From NCBI GenBank assembly GCA_028583405.1, contig CM053251.1, positions 4,247,271 through 4,311,270 of the forward strand: a stretch of DNA of 64,000 bases. Reading direction: 5' to 3'. The notes under the pieces are model-generated. The model had not been told where the DNA came from. It made no database searches and saw nothing but the letters and a program-made list of their open reading frames with translations. A program made the translations under genes and the position numbers. Source of the stretch: Pogonophryne albipinna (Eukaryota > Chordata > Actinopteri > Perciformes > Artedidraconidae). Below, piece after piece: positions 11,452 through 23,162 of the stretch (the first letter of the stretch is position 1; each line of letters starts with the position of its first letter).

Positions 11452-12175
11452 GGTACCACTTTACAATAAGACTACCCTTATAAACTGTTTACGAATAGTT
11501 TGTCATTCATTTATTAATTAGGTTGTGAACACTTTATAAATCATTAATAAGCTTTTATAAGACACGAGATCAACAGGGCAACTGTGACCGGTTGCTTGCC
11601 AAATAGTGAGCCCACATGTATCTGTGCTGCTAAGCCTTATTAGAAATGGTAGTAACTCATTAATGTGTTTTACACTCTACAATAAGGCTCCCTTTTGGCA
11701 ACTATACATGTTAGTAACTCGTAAATTAATGGTCATAAAGAGATGCCAAGAAACATCAAGATGGATGGGGGGGGGGGGATCAACTCGGTGAACAACAGAT
11801 ACCAAGGATGCTGGCTGATGAAGAAGACGAAGTAAGCTAGGTAGCCAATACAAGGCTTAGCAGTACAGATGAATGTAGGCTCACTATTTGGCAAGATGAC
11901 TAAGCCTTATATTGGCTACCTAGCTTACTTCGTCTTCTTCATCAGCCAGCATCCTTGGTGTCTGTTGTTCACTGAGTTGATTCTGGCTAAGTAGCCAATA
12001 TAAGGCTTAGTCATCTTGCCAAATAGTGAGCCTGTGTTGATGAATGAAAACTATGTTAGAACTGGTTTATAAATGGTTCTTAATGATTAATAAAGTGTTT
12101 ACAACCTAATTCATAACCTAATTATAAACCCTTTATGAATCCTTCATAAGGGTGGTCTTATTGTAAAGTGGTACC
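11452..12175. mobile_element. Fold-back hAT-like element with perfect 8-bp duplication
   Basis: The ends are exact inverted repeats of 19 bases, GGTACCACTTTACAATAAG at 11452 and its complement ending at 12175. They sit between identical 8-bp flanks aaataaac (11444-11451 and 12176-12183). The similarity of the ends continues inward over about 100 bases. The centre is a hairpin: arms 11780-11860 and 11900-11981 are near-perfect inverted copies separated by about 39 bases. A 17-mer (CTTGCCAAATAGTGAGC) occurs at 11595 and 12015 and inverted at 11879. No transposase is present. The 8-bp duplication points to hAT; other 8-bp families are possible. Confidence 0.85.
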
Positions 12176-12324
12176 AAATAAACCTTATATAGTAAGATTT
12201 TTCCAGCCTTAAAAACCAGACTCTCTTTATATTTGAGACTCCGTAAAACAGGTTAATGGTCACTGCTTTATTATGGATTATTTGACCCTGTGTTTGTCTC
12301 ATCCTACAACAGCCCACAGTTTAT

Positions 12325-12440
12325 CAGAATCAGAAACAGGTTTATTACCAGGTAGGTTTACACGTACGAGGAATTTGACTTGATGTCATGGTGCATACAT
12401 CAAAAATAACATAAAAAATATTAGAAATAATTAAAAATAT
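12325..12440 (-). repeat. Retroposon-like tail beside zeb1 exon 5
   Basis: The sequence AGAATCAGAAACAGGTTTAT, then CCAGGTAGGTTTACACGTAC and an A/T-rich end, is related to 21690-21800 and 60935-61080 (shared CAGGTTTAT, CCAGGTAG/CCAAGTA, then AATTT and AATAA-rich parts). It is a dispersed repeat family of unassigned class. Confidence 0.55.
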
Positions 12441-12461
12441 AGTAACATTCTCCGATGTTAC

Positions 12462-12664
12462 CTGATCCTTGGGGCCCCGGTGGTGGATCATGTGCCTCTC
12501 CAGCTGCGAGCGGTAGGTGAAGGTGTAGCTGCAGTGCGAGCAGCTGTAGTTGTCCTCGCTGGTCTCGTGGCGATACTTGATGTGTTCCTTCAGCGAGGCG
12601 TTGCGCTTGTAGCCCCGCGAGCAGTAGGGGCAAGTGTGCAACTGGGAGAAGGAGTCTGGGGTGC
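12462..12664 (-). CDS. zeb1: zeb1 exon 5: zinc fingers 1-2
   Basis: The acceptor is cccag (12669-12665) and the donor CAG|gtaaca (12462/12461). It is 203 bases; the first two bases complete Gly with exon 4 and it ends in phase 0. It encodes [20 protein letters not shown] then [10 protein letters not shown] (finger 1), and [20 protein letters not shown] (finger 2), matching human [20 protein letters not shown] and [21 protein letters not shown]. This begins the N-terminal DNA-binding cluster. A retroposon-like tail (about 12325-12440) lies within 25 bases of the donor in the following intron. Confidence 0.96.
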
Positions 12665-12779
12665 CTGGGAGGGAGGCAACAATGAGAGGTTCAATTCTGC
12701 CATCAATCATCTGACTTACACTTTGCTTCATCAAAAGTGTTTTTTTAGATCGTTTATTTGAAAATATCACTCATCACCG

Positions 12780-13310
12780 GCTTGAGCTTCAATATCAGGA
12801 TACATGTATTTATTATCCTTGCAAAAATGGAAGTAGTCATCACATACAGAGCATCAACTAGTTCCTGAACAGTGTCCTTCACATGCTGATATCCAAGAGG
12901 GGGAGTTACACAGTCACAAGATGGAGGAATAGAAAGCAGTATTCAATGTTTACTTCAGATTAGCTCCACGTCAGAAATGATCATGCTTGTCATATGTCTA
13001 TCTCCATAGAGGCTGAATCATCATGTTAATCCCATAGCTATCATATGCCTAAAACAGTCCTGATTCTCTTCTAGGTAATCATACATCCTGTCATGTACAC
13101 AGCTACAGTTGGGATACCTTTGTTATCATGTTACTCTCAGATTGGAAGAGTACATTCACTATTTTCCCAACAGTTTCTAAGGGGTGGCTGTGTCCCACTT
13201 TTCTGTTCCTTTTGAAACAGACGACATACATGTTACTAACTCGGCTTCCCCGGAGTTTGAGCGTCTCTCACCTGGCAGGTTGTCAGTATTAAAAGGTTAA
13301 AGTCATGATC
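12780..13310 (-). other. zeb1 intron 4, part; nothing recognised
   Basis: Ordinary intron sequence between exon 5 and an L2 fragment; no ORF or structured repeat was identified. Confidence 0.55.
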
Positions 13311-13314
13311 ATGA

Positions 13315-13690
13315 GTCGTGGCTGGGCTTGTTGCTGTGGTCCTGCCTGATGTCCACCTAACTACTTTTGGCAGCACCCAGAAGATTGTAGACAGGATGCA
13401 TCTTCATTTGCTTTTAAATACGGACACATTATCTTTTCTAACATTTGGACTGTCGATGTTGTAAATGTATTATCTTTTGAATTTATAGGGAGAGGGATCC
13501 CTCCTCTATTTCTCTCTCGAGGTTTCTACCATTTTTTACCCGTTAAACGTGGGGTTTCTTTGAGGGTTTTTCCTCGTATGATGCAAGGGTCTAAGGAAAG
13601 GGGGTGTCGTATGTGTGTAAAGCCCCCTGAGACAAATGTGTAATTCGTGATATTAGGCTATATAAATACAATTTGATTGAATGATTTATT
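13315..13690 (+). mobile_element. L2-type LINE 3' fragment in zeb1 intron 4
   Basis: This matches the 3' untranslated tail of the near-complete element at 32985-37822: AGTCGTGGCTG, ACATTTGGACT, ATGTATTATCTTTT, GAGAGGGATCCCTCCTCT, GGGTGTCGTAT and the end GGCTATATAAATA followed by a TTGA-type tail. It is heavily 5'-truncated, with only the tail present. It is inserted antisense to zeb1. Confidence 0.8.
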
Positions 13691-13899
13691 GACAGTCTGG
13701 AGCTATTTTAGGTTGTGATTGCTGGCGAGTTGTGTGTCCTCATGTTATGTCTTGATATTCTCTAACGTTAGTCGCCTTAAACTTGGCTTTAAAAGCTGCT
13801 AATGTAGCATGAGCTACTAGTGGTGGAGTGCAGGAGCTGGACTTTGCTGATCTTTGAAGTTGAGTGAGTAAGCAGAGATGAGTTTTTTTTAAATGTTAC

Positions 13900-14082
13900 C
13901 GTTTTCATCGGCGCCTCCTGTCTCTGCCGGGCTCTGCTCATCCTCGGGGGCTTCAGGAAAGATGACGGGGGTGTCTCCCTGCTGGAGGATATCATCCACT
14001 AGAGAGTCCTTCTCAGCGTCCTCCTCCTCCTCCTCTTCCTCCTCGTCGTCGTCCTCCTCTTCGGACACATACTCCTCCTTCA
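13900..14082 (-). CDS. zeb1: zeb1 exon 4: acidic segment and FPEAPE motif
   Basis: The acceptor is ttttag (up to 14083) and the donor G|gtaaca (13900/13899). It is 183 bases, entering and leaving in phase 1. It encodes VKEEYVSEEEDDD, a run of glutamates, then DILQQGDTPVIFPEAPEDEQ and ADENG. Human ZEB1 has VEEFLQQQDTAVIFPEAPEE and HDENG at the same place. The Glu run is longer than in mammals and comes from a GAG/GAA repeat. With exon 2 ending in G and this exon starting TG, the junction codon is GTG (Val), so exon 2 joins exon 4 in frame. Confidence 0.94.
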
Positions 14083-14417
14083 CTAAAAACACACACATAA
14101 AAACAAGGTTTGAGGAGTGGGTTTATGCAGTGGAGCAGGGTGAAGGACTTCTTGACCGGTGACAAAAAGTCTCCATCCATCTGGTACTGTAGATATTTAC
14201 AAAACTGCCTCTGTAGTGATGACTGAATCAGCCGCTGAATGTGATGTTGTTTTGCAGGAGAACCACTAGAGAGCGCCTCGGGGTCTTGTTATGAGCATGT
14301 TCCTCTCTTAAACCCTCTCTTAAACTCTTTACAAAATCAATGCCTGGAGAACACACCTTTCCCCCAAAAGTTGAGAATTGTTTTTGTTTATTTGACAATG
14401 AACCAAATGGCTCTGAA

Positions 14418-15480
14418 CATTACATTACATTACATTGCATTTAGTTGACGCTTTTATCCAAAGCGACTTACAATAAGTACATTCGACCAACAAAATACAA
14501 ACTTGAAGAAAACAGAATCATAAAGTACATCAGGTTTCATAGAGCCAAAACATTTCAAGTGCTACTCAACTGGCTTTAGATAAGCCAATCCTTTATTAGT
14601 ATATAAGTGCTCTGTTAGCAATTCTTTGTTAGTAATTCTATCGCTCGAAGTGGAGTCGAAAGAGATGTGTTTTCAGTCTGCGCCGGAAGGTGTGTAAGCT
14701 TTCTGCTGTCCTGATGTCAATGGGGAGCTCATTCCACCATTTTGGAGCCAGGATAGCAAACCCACGTGTTTTTGCTGATGGGAACTTGGGTCCCCCTCGC
14801 AGTGCGGGTGCAGCGAGCCGTTTGGCTGATGCAGAGCGGAGTGCACGTGCTGGGGTGTACAGTTTAACCATGTCCTGGATGTAGGAAGGGCCAGATCCAT
14901 TCGCAGCATGGTACGCAAGTACCATTGTCTTGAAGTGGATTCTAGCAGTTACCGGAAGCCAGTGGAGGGAGCGGAGGAGCGGCGTGGTGTGGGAGAATTT
15001 AGGAAGGTTGAAGACCAGACGAGCCGCTGCATTCTGGATGAGCTGCAGAGGTCGGATAGCACATGCAGGTAGACCAGCCAGGAGGGAGTTGCAGTAGTCT
15101 AGGCGTGAGATGACGAGAGTCTGGACCAGAACCTGCGTGGCTTTCTGGGTCAGCTGGGGACGCATCCTCCTGATGTTGTAAAGCGTGTATCTGCAGCAAC
15201 GGGTTGTAGCAGCTATGTTTGCAGTGAAGGAGAGTTTGTTATCTAGGGTCACACCCAGATTCCTTGCAGTCTGAGTCGGGGAAACAACAGAGGTGCCGAT
15301 GTTGATCGTCAGGTCAACAGTGGGACAATCTTTTCCCGGAAGGAAAAGCAGTTCAGTCTTGTCAAGGTTGAGCTTGAGGTGATGAGCAGACATCCACTGA
15401 GAGATGTCAGCTAGACAAGCAGAGATGAAGGACCTATTCAATATTCCTGATGTCTCCCTATTTTCTGAAATATGTCTGAA
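14418..15480 (-). mobile_element. 5'-truncated L2-type LINE (reverse transcriptase C-terminal part)
   Basis: An open frame of 293 codons (15519-14638) covers the end of an L2/CR1-type ORF2. It runs from ISQWMSAHHLKLNLDKTELL past the catalytic region to the C-terminal block [36 protein letters not shown] and a final KTHLFRLHFER. The catalytic YADD motif is already lost to truncation. The 3' tail includes ACGCTTTTATCCAAAGCGAC and ends in (ATTAC)n at about 14418-14436. It lies in zeb1 intron 2, in the same orientation as the gene. The open frame suggests a fairly young copy. Confidence 0.88.
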
Positions 15481-15530
15481 GTGAACAGGATGGAATAAAA
15501 AGAGATGAATCACAAACAACTGTTGATAGC

Positions 15531-15722
15531 TAGGGAGGCGTGTGGCACAGTGGATAGAGAATTGGTGTTCGGATCAGGGGGTCACAGGTTCAAACCCCAC
15601 TGCAGTCAGCATGTCGTTGTGTCCCTGAGACACTTCACCCCAAATTGCTCCTGTGAGGATTTCCCACTGTATTGAGTATGTAAGTCGCTTTGGATAAAAG
15701 CTTCTGACAAGTAACATGCAAT
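15531..15722 (+). mobile_element. tRNA-derived SINE sharing the LINE tail
   Basis: The head resembles a tRNA gene, with an A-box-like TGGCACAGTGG at 15543-15553 and a B box GGTTCAAACC at 15587-15596. These are internal RNA polymerase III promoter parts. The 3' part GTAAGTCGCTTTGGATAAAA is the complement of the tail of the adjacent LINE fragment (14440-14470), as expected if the SINE borrows that LINE's machinery. It is about 190 bases long and lies opposite in orientation to the LINE fragment. Confidence 0.8.
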
Positions 15723-16857
15723 AGCTAGATATTGGCCAAATGTTTAAAACTCTTCACACCTCCAAAAGAGGCCAAAACCTGTGAATGAGGAACGCTGAGA
15801 GAAAGCTGAAAGGAGCATCACTTTAAATGACTCAGAGCTCACGTCTCCTCTTGATCCTGTATCTCTGTATCTTTCTGTGCAAACATTTGAAAAATCACAC
15901 AAGAAATAAACCACTTAAGTCACAGCTTGCTCCCTTGACCCTTTTGAGTGCAATATTACTTAGGTTAAAGGAAAAATAACAAAAACTTCTGTTCAAGTAG
16001 AAGCTGTTATGTGCAGAAAGCTAGACCTTAGAAGTTATTTAGTTTTCTTTGCAAATAGCATTTCAGAAAGAAAAAAAGAGGAGGAATAGTTAATCCATAC
16101 CTTGTACATTTGGAAAGTCGATACCTCAAATTATACTTTTAGTTTGACGTTTTACATTTGTTATGTTTGCTTTGTATATGCACAGCACCTTGTTTTGAAT
16201 GTACCGTATAAGTATTCATTATTTGTTGGTGTAAGAGCCAGGTTAATCATGGTTTGCCATGTTTGGGTTTAAGCCGTCTCAATTGTGTGTTATTTGCTCT
16301 GTGTGCCATAGGGTGGCGCTGTCCTGTTACCTAGGAACAGGTATTTAAGCTGTGTCATGTCACATGATTGAGTGTGTTTAACCCCGGTAAGGCATATGGT
16401 TTTTGATCACCAAAGCGCACGTGTTTGTAAGTACTGCAAGGATTGTCTGATCAATTAATAGAATATATGGACTCACTCTACTTTTACGAGGCACACAAAC
16501 ACAACAAATGGATTGTATTATGCTGCAACTGGAATTGAGACTCTTCATGAAAGCAACAACTAACGGTACCTTATCCACACAGTATAGCGTGTCACACGAG
16601 GAGTTTTAGTTATGAGTCTAAAGCTCCTTCAGTCGGATCAGAACGTCACCACTTGTAGTCGATGGCGTCTGTTGCCTTGTTGTTTTAGCTAATGATATTT
16701 AACAGCAGTTAGTAGAGACGTTTCTTCACTTTCTGTGTGTGGAAACATGAATAAGCACAAGAAGTGAGGTTAAACATCGACCAGCGTTGCCATGGAGAAC
16801 AAGCAATTTAAATGCAGGCAAAGGCCTCTTCCTGCTGAGCCTTAATGACAGGTGCAG

Positions 16858-16858
<1 letters not shown>
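15723..16858 (-). other. zeb1 intron 2, part; possible solo LTR remnant
   Basis: No gene was found. Around 16230-16600 there is a stretch with a TATA-like GGTATTTAAGC and unusual composition that might be a solo LTR, but no target duplication or clear TG...CA ends are visible. The remainder shows nothing. Confidence 0.35.

Positions 16859-16907
<49 letters not shown>
16859..16907. repeat. (GT)n microsatellite
   Basis: Pure GT run of about 48 bases. Confidence 0.95.
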
Positions 16908-16909
<2 letters not shown>

Positions 16910-17870
16910 GGGAGAGGCGGGACCAGGCCGAACCCTGTAAAGCTTTATTTTAAAGACACACAACTTCCCATGATCTCATCCAAAAGCTTTCCAAATCTCT
17001 CCCCCCCCCCCTCAGAGACTCATCTAACTGTCACCATGCTTCTTTCTCCCTACTCATCCCCCTTCCTCTTATAACCACTTGTTTAATTATAAATGCCTTT
17101 CCTAAAGACCAATAATAATATCCTGAAGACGAAATGACGACTTCACAGAGCTGTGTATTGTCTGAAAAACAGTCCACTGATATTTAGTTTACAATCTCAC
17201 AAAACAAAAAAAGCAAATATTTATTAATGAAAAGCTGGAACAGCGAACCGTTGTCAGTCCCCTTGAGAAATCCCTCCATGATTTTTCACACAAACAGAGG
17301 TTATTTTTCTTGCGCTTTGTATGTCTGAGCTGTGATTAATCGTTGTGTTGTTTGCCAACAACGAAATAAGAGATTTAGCTCTTTTCCAATTGTTAAGGCA
17401 TTTCATTTGGACAGATATCTTCACAAAAAACAACCCGAGTACATTAGTATGGACTGACAATTAGAAAATGATTTAGGTTTGCTCTGGATCTTGTTACCTG
17501 ACTCCCCCCTTTATGTTGTTGTCCTCCATCTTGCAAACTTCTCACTCTTTCCTACTTTTCTCTTGTAACTTCTTCATTTGTCTGCGCACCTTCATTTAAA
17601 TCCCTTCCATTGCCTTTCCTTAGTTTTTGCCCCTCACCTCCCTCCTTTACTTGCTTAATTTCCCTCCATCCACCCCGCCCCCCCCTCACTCTGATACCCC
17701 CTTTTGCATATTTTCCCACCACACTCTACAATTACACTTAAAGCCTCACAAAAAGCTGCACAGTAATGACGTCCAGGACACATATGTGGGATATCAGACT
17801 GGAATGAAAACAGGAAATCATGTGGTGCACTCACTCACATACACACTCAATGGGACACATTTGCACGGAA
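16908..17870 (-). other. zeb1 intron 2, part; nothing recognised
   Basis: Pyrimidine-rich and A/T-rich intron sequence. No ORF beyond chance and no repeat structure other than poly-C runs (for example 17002-17011). Confidence 0.5.
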
Positions 17871-17901
17871 AGGCTCACACCCACACCCACACCCACACCC
17901 C

Positions 17902-18104
<203 letters not shown>

Positions 18105-18468
18105 CACCGCACTCTTATACCTTGCCAGAACCTGTCACTGTGAGTCCATGGTGAATTTATAAGGCGGGATGGATTGGAGCTGCAGTGCGGCCCAGACTGC
18201 AGGGGGAGCAGCGAACACTAATCTCTCAGCAGAGGAAAGAAAGGAGTGAAAGTTGAGACAATCCAAAACAGGCGAAGACTTTAAAGGGTTCCCGACGTGG
18301 CTCCACAGCAGCATTTCATGACTTTTTCCTTCAACACTGCAGTATCTCGCTCGCTCACAAACACACTGAAGACGTTACTCCTCCCTGGGCTGTTAATGTT
18401 TTCTAGAGAAACTGCAGTTGCAGCTGTAAAACAACAGGTAATGCCATAATGCATGACTCAAGCCAGGT

Positions 18469-19021
18469 CAGAGGTGGAAGAAGTGCTCAGATCCTTTCCT
18501 CAAGTAAAATAACATGGTCTTAAAATCCTGACTTCAAATGTTTACTTAAGTAACAAAGTGTTTGCATCGAAATGTAGAAAAAGTTCTACAAAATGGCCCG
18601 TCTCAGAATAATATAAAGTACAGGAGATGTATCCGCTTAATGTACAAAAGTATTAAAAAGTAAAAATACCATGAATGGAAATGTCTCTTTAAAAGCATTG
18701 CATTATTATAGATGGTTATATTACCTTGTTTTTTTAATCACATTTAAGAGTATATTTAATGTTTAGTTTGTCAATGTGGAGCAAGGTTTTGACAGTAAAT
18801 GCAGGGTTTATTGGTAGTACCAAATTCCATCATATGAGATAATTATATCATGTATTTTATATTCAAAGGTAACTAACTATGAGTGTTAGATAAATAAAGG
18901 GGAGGAACATGTACAATATGTTCCTCTGAGTATGTAAGTAGAAGTATGAGATGGAAAAACTCAAATAAAGGACAAATATGTCAAAATAATACTACAGTAC
19001 TTGGGGAAATGTACATCACTG
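18469..19021. mobile_element. Degenerate MITE with CAGAGGTGGA...CACTG ends
   Basis: It begins CAGAGGTGGAAGAAGTGCTC with CTCAAGTAAAA, and closes AGTACTTGGGGAAATGTACATCACTG. This resembles a very common fish non-autonomous hAT-type repeat, as does 46884-47120. No target duplication is visible. Confidence 0.45.
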
Positions 19022-19563
19022 ATACATACACTCAATGACTCAAAAACGTCAGATTCCCTGAATTTCGTGAACTACGTATTCATTTTCTGAGCAGAAAGTG
19101 TTGGTCTGTGCAGAGCATGTGCTTGTGAGAGGCAGCTGATAGTGAGGGTCAAGGGTTGAGAAACACTGCTTTCACTGATTTCTGCTCAACACTGCACATT
19201 CTTCTCAAGCCTCACCAATTTGCACCAAAAGTGCTGATAGCAACAATACCATGCTATTACTGGCACTACCTTAAATATTCCATATACTAATGATGTAATA
19301 TATTTTATGTTGGAATTTGTCATTCAGCATAGAAAATCATAAACAATGTACTATAAAAATAAAGAGATCTTTGTTGACAAAAACCAAAAGGACCAGCTAG
19401 TTTTTTAGTCTTTTCAAAACATACACATACATCTGGTTATCTCATGGTGAAGTACCTGGAAGGCATTGCTTTCATGACTTTTGAATGTAATTTCCCTTAT
19501 ATTTTAACCACACGATGTGTACCTCACTCATCACCAGAGTTTCATATTGGCAAATGTGTTTAA

Positions 19564-19895
19564 AGAAGACCTATTAAGCTCATTTTCAGGTTCATATCAG
19601 TATATCAGTATGTAGTGTCTCTACTGTGACATGTCTCCATGCTTTAATGTTCAAAAAGCTCTTTATTTTTCTCATACTGCCTGTGCTGCAGCACCTCTTT
19701 TCACCCTCTGTCTGAAACCAGAGCCCAGTCTGCTCTGATTTGTTAGCTGGCCGACTCTGTTGTGATTGGTCAACTGCTTAGAGATGTCCCGCCCCTTAGC
19801 CTATCACGTACAATGTGTTAGCGCTAGCCAATAGAAGCGCAAGTGTTACTAAGTGATTTGTACTGGAAGTTAACAAAGGAGTCCAATGGAGACGT
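19564..19895 (+). mobile_element. TTAA-flanked MITE family, copy 1 (right end lost)
   Basis: TTAA at 19560-19563 is followed by AGAAGACCTATTAAGCTCAT, then the family core AATGTTCAAAAAGCTCTTTA, TGTGCTGCAGCACCTCTTTT and CAGAGCCCAGTCTGCTCTGA. The core is shared with copies at 23762, 30019 and 49940. The right end is truncated near GAGTCCAATGGAGAC. Confidence 0.75.
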
Positions 19896-19989
19896 TTCAT
19901 GTGTGTTATCTGTCATTTTGTGTTACTTATCAGCTACAGTCTTCCAGTAATAAAGGGCATTGACTGATGTCATTGAACAGCTGAATGCA

Positions 19990-21440
19990 CTGTATACATG
20001 ATAGAGCAAAGAGAGGGTAAGGCCTAAAAAGTTAGAGAAGTTAGTTTGTCTAAAAAACAGCGATGCTAATGTTACCGAACAACAACAAGCTCAGCAAACC
20101 CTCTGTGCATAATTAAGGGCTAATAATACCCAAAGTCGGAGCACCACCTTCAAACACTGAGGAAAGGCTTCCAGACCAAATCTGTAGTTGGATTCTGAGC
20201 AGGGGAAGAAAACAAGGAGAAGAAGAAGAGAGGAAAACAAGGAAACAAAGGCAACGCGAGAAGAATACAAAGAGACGAAAGGAAAGCAAAGAGAGGGAGA
20301 CAGTGAAAGAGAGCCCTGCTCACACCATGTAAGGCTTTATCCACAAACAATGAAACCAGACTTGAGAGCAATATCTCTCAGTGTCACATTCTCGCCGTCT
20401 CCATGGTTTTAGTATTTCCTGCTTGGCTGTAACTGACTGCTGTTGAGATGAAGGCAGATGCTGGCGTAGGCTGAGCTGTTTGCGGGGAATCGAGGATTAA
20501 AAGGCCATTGAGAAGCGGCGTAAACACAAGCCAATCAGACCCTGCTGGTTCGGCTTCTGCCTATTCAATCTGGTGGTGTTGTTTGGCTCGCATGCTGAGG
20601 TGAGTCATGTTTTGGAAAGTGTGCTGATCCTGCAAACTGTCTTACTCTTTGGTTATCTTGAGGTTTAGAGTTTGAAAGAGCTTTTATCAAACTGTCACAA
20701 ACGAGAAAACACAGACTTAAAACATGTCTCTCACTCCTCCCTGCATTTCTCCCTCCTTTCTCCATTCCCCATGTATGACAGTGGGTATTAGTGTGATGTC
20801 AGGGTGTTTCCACAGGTTAACCGAAGGTAAACAAAAAAGAGAAAACCTGAAATCTTGAATACATGAAATATTTAACTACTTGTCGACTCTTTATGAAAAA
20901 AATCAAAGACAGAGATCCAAACAACCACCCGTTCACCACAATATCCTCCTGCTATGAATCCTATTCCATTGAAGTGAATTCAAGGAAGAAACACGGAGAT
21001 CAAACTGTCCAAAAACTGCACGTCCTGCAGCTGGTGACACTTCTGAAGCTATAAATGGGCAGAAAAGGAGGAAGGCCAGCAGGAAATGTACAGCGAGTTA
21101 AATAAGGCCGACGTGATGCAGGCCTGCAGGACTGAATCTGATCATCTACAAGTGGACATGCAGTGCGAATACAAATCTGTCTGCACCGACAAACAAGACT
21201 CAGTTTAGCCGACTCAGCTCCCCTCAAAAGTCCCGGCAGTGCTAATTAGAAAACTCATTCAATTGTTATTTCACTAATATCTCAAGTCAACATTCATGTC
21301 TTTTTACTACAAATGATGTTATATTGTGTATTATCTACTCGAGTGATGTCCTTTCTATTGTGAATTTGCATATATTTGCCACTAATGTGAATTTTCTATC
21401 CATCTGATGAACCAACAATGGCCGTGTTTGTGTGATGGCG
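19990..21440 (-). other. zeb1 intron 2, part; nothing recognised
   Basis: Purine-rich stretch (20205-20320, GAAGAAG/GGAAA-type) and otherwise ordinary sequence. I looked for a counterpart of human exon 3 (phase 1-1) and saw none. Confidence 0.5.
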
Positions 21441-21446
21441 CCTCAC

Positions 21447-21629
21447 CTCCGTTCAGGGAGCCGTTGTGGGGTAATACTTTTGTAGCGTAGTCATGGCCGC
21501 CGTGCGTTTTGGCCCCTTCAGCGGGGGGGGCCTCGGTCTCCAGCAGGCCTTCCTCCTCCACGATGTGCAGCTTGTCCTCGTCATCAGAGTCTGAACTGGC
21601 CTCCAATCCGCCATCGTTGAATTCTGTCA
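21447..21629 (-). CDS. zeb1: zeb1 exon 2: N-terminal segment
   Basis: The acceptor is ccgcag (up to 21630) and the donor G|gtgagg (21447/21446). It is 183 bases, entering and leaving in phase 1. It encodes VTEFNDGGLEASSDSDDEDK then LHIVEEEGLLETEAPP and a divergent end (...LPHNGSLNGG). Human ZEB1 exon 2 reads VTNYNTVVETNSDSDDEDKLHIVEEES. The first codon needs one base (G of GTG, Val) from exon 1, which in vertebrates encodes MADGPRCKRR...RRNN and was not found upstream in this window. A 7.4-kb intron separates this exon from exon 4; no counterpart of human exon 3 was recognised in it. Confidence 0.95.
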
Positions 21630-21689
21630 CTGCGGAGAAGACACACAGAGACGGAAGATGATCTAACTTGTAACACAAATTACGATTGA

Positions 21690-21800
21690 TCAGAATCAGG
21701 TTTATCGCCAGGTAGTACGTTACAAGCAATTTACTTTGGTGTATGAAAACCACAACCATATGAAAAATAAACAACATAAGATAATGAGATGTAAGAGAAG
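21690..21800 (-). repeat. Retroposon-like tail upstream of zeb1 exon 2
   Basis: The sequence GATCAGAATCAGGTTTATCG, then CCAGGTAGTACGTTACAAGC and an A/T-rich end. It is related to 12325-12440 and 60935-61080. It sits 60 bases from the exon 2 acceptor. Confidence 0.5.
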
Positions 21801-23124
21801 GTCAAAAATATATATCGAATAAAAAAGAGAAAATATTTTAAATAACTATTTTTGCATGAAAAAACAATAAAGACAAGTTTTACACAAAATCTTTATTTAC
21901 AAAAGAAAATAAAAAATAATATAAGCCCTCCAATATAAGTGGAGGGCTGTGCAGAGATGTGTACAATACTCAAGAGGGATGAACATGACTCTCAGTATAT
22001 AAAAAAATAACAATATGTTGGTCACATGATGTGCATTATGGGGTGGATACACTGTGTAGCGTTCATTCTGATTCCCAGTGTTGACAGGGAGAAGCCTCCT
22101 GCTGCTGTAATCAGTGTCTGATTTACATCTGGGTTACAGAATATAGGCAATTAACTGCAATTACTGACAAGCAGGACATCAGTGTGATCAGCATCTGAGC
22201 TGCAGGGGGAAAGCAAAGCAACGTGTCTCTGATTAGACCCCGAAGTGTCTCTCCTTTATACATTTCTAGCATAGGTGGCATCTCAGGACATCAAAAAAAA
22301 CATGCTTAACTTACTGACATTTTAAGAATACACAATGAGGTCCATGTCATTTAGCTAATTAATGTAAAATAGGCATTGTGGGATCTTACTCTCTAATTTA
22401 AAGCCACTCGTAAACGCCGTAATAGATATATACAACACCAGCCATTTGAGCCTGCCACTGCAAATGTTACAGTAAAAATGTGTCTAACATGAAAGCCATA
22501 ACGTTGTGTTTATCTTTATGGAAATGTCTTCAAGGCGAGACCCCCGCACCTGAGCTACAAGCGTAAACATAACCCTGCTAACCAATTAGAGACAGGTGGA
22601 TCTGCAAAACGCAGCACAATACGGCCTCAATTAGCCCACCTACGCCAAGCAGGACTGAAGGCCACCATGGATCAGAAAACACTCCTGCTGCATCAGATTA
22701 CATGAGGCACGGACCCCGTATCTTGTGTATTATTATATTTGAACCAAAGAAAGAAGACTGCGTTTTGAAATCACAGAAAAATACATGTTTCACAGTCATT
22801 GTCACACTTTTATTTTTGATGCAAAAAAGGAAACTGTGTAGGAAAAAAATCTAATTGACATCTCAAAACCCAATTAACTAGCCACAATCAAAACTGTTTC
22901 AACTCCGAACCACATCTGACGTTCTCTGCTATCATTTGCTCCAAACTTCCTCACCTCAGTCGACTTCTGACTGGAGGTACACACATTTTCCTTCTCTTCA
23001 CAAAAATGAATCACTTGTATATCAGCCTCAGGAAGCAAATCTATGTACACTGTGCTGCAGTCCATGAGCTTCTAACAACAGCTCAGAGTGAAAAATTAAC
23101 CAACAGGATGTTAGAATCATTATT

Positions 23125-23125
<1 letters not shown>
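21801..23125. other. Probable zeb1 intron 1, nothing recognised
   Basis: A/T-rich sequence without a supported ORF, repeat or RNA gene. Confidence 0.5.

Positions 23126-23161
<36 letters not shown>
23126..23161. repeat. (GT)n microsatellite
   Basis: Short GT run of about 35 bases. Confidence 0.9.

Positions 23162-23162
<1 letters not shown>

Noticed and set aside
16230..16600. Solo LTR
   Set aside because: A TATA-like motif is present but no TG...CA ends with a target duplication could be fixed.
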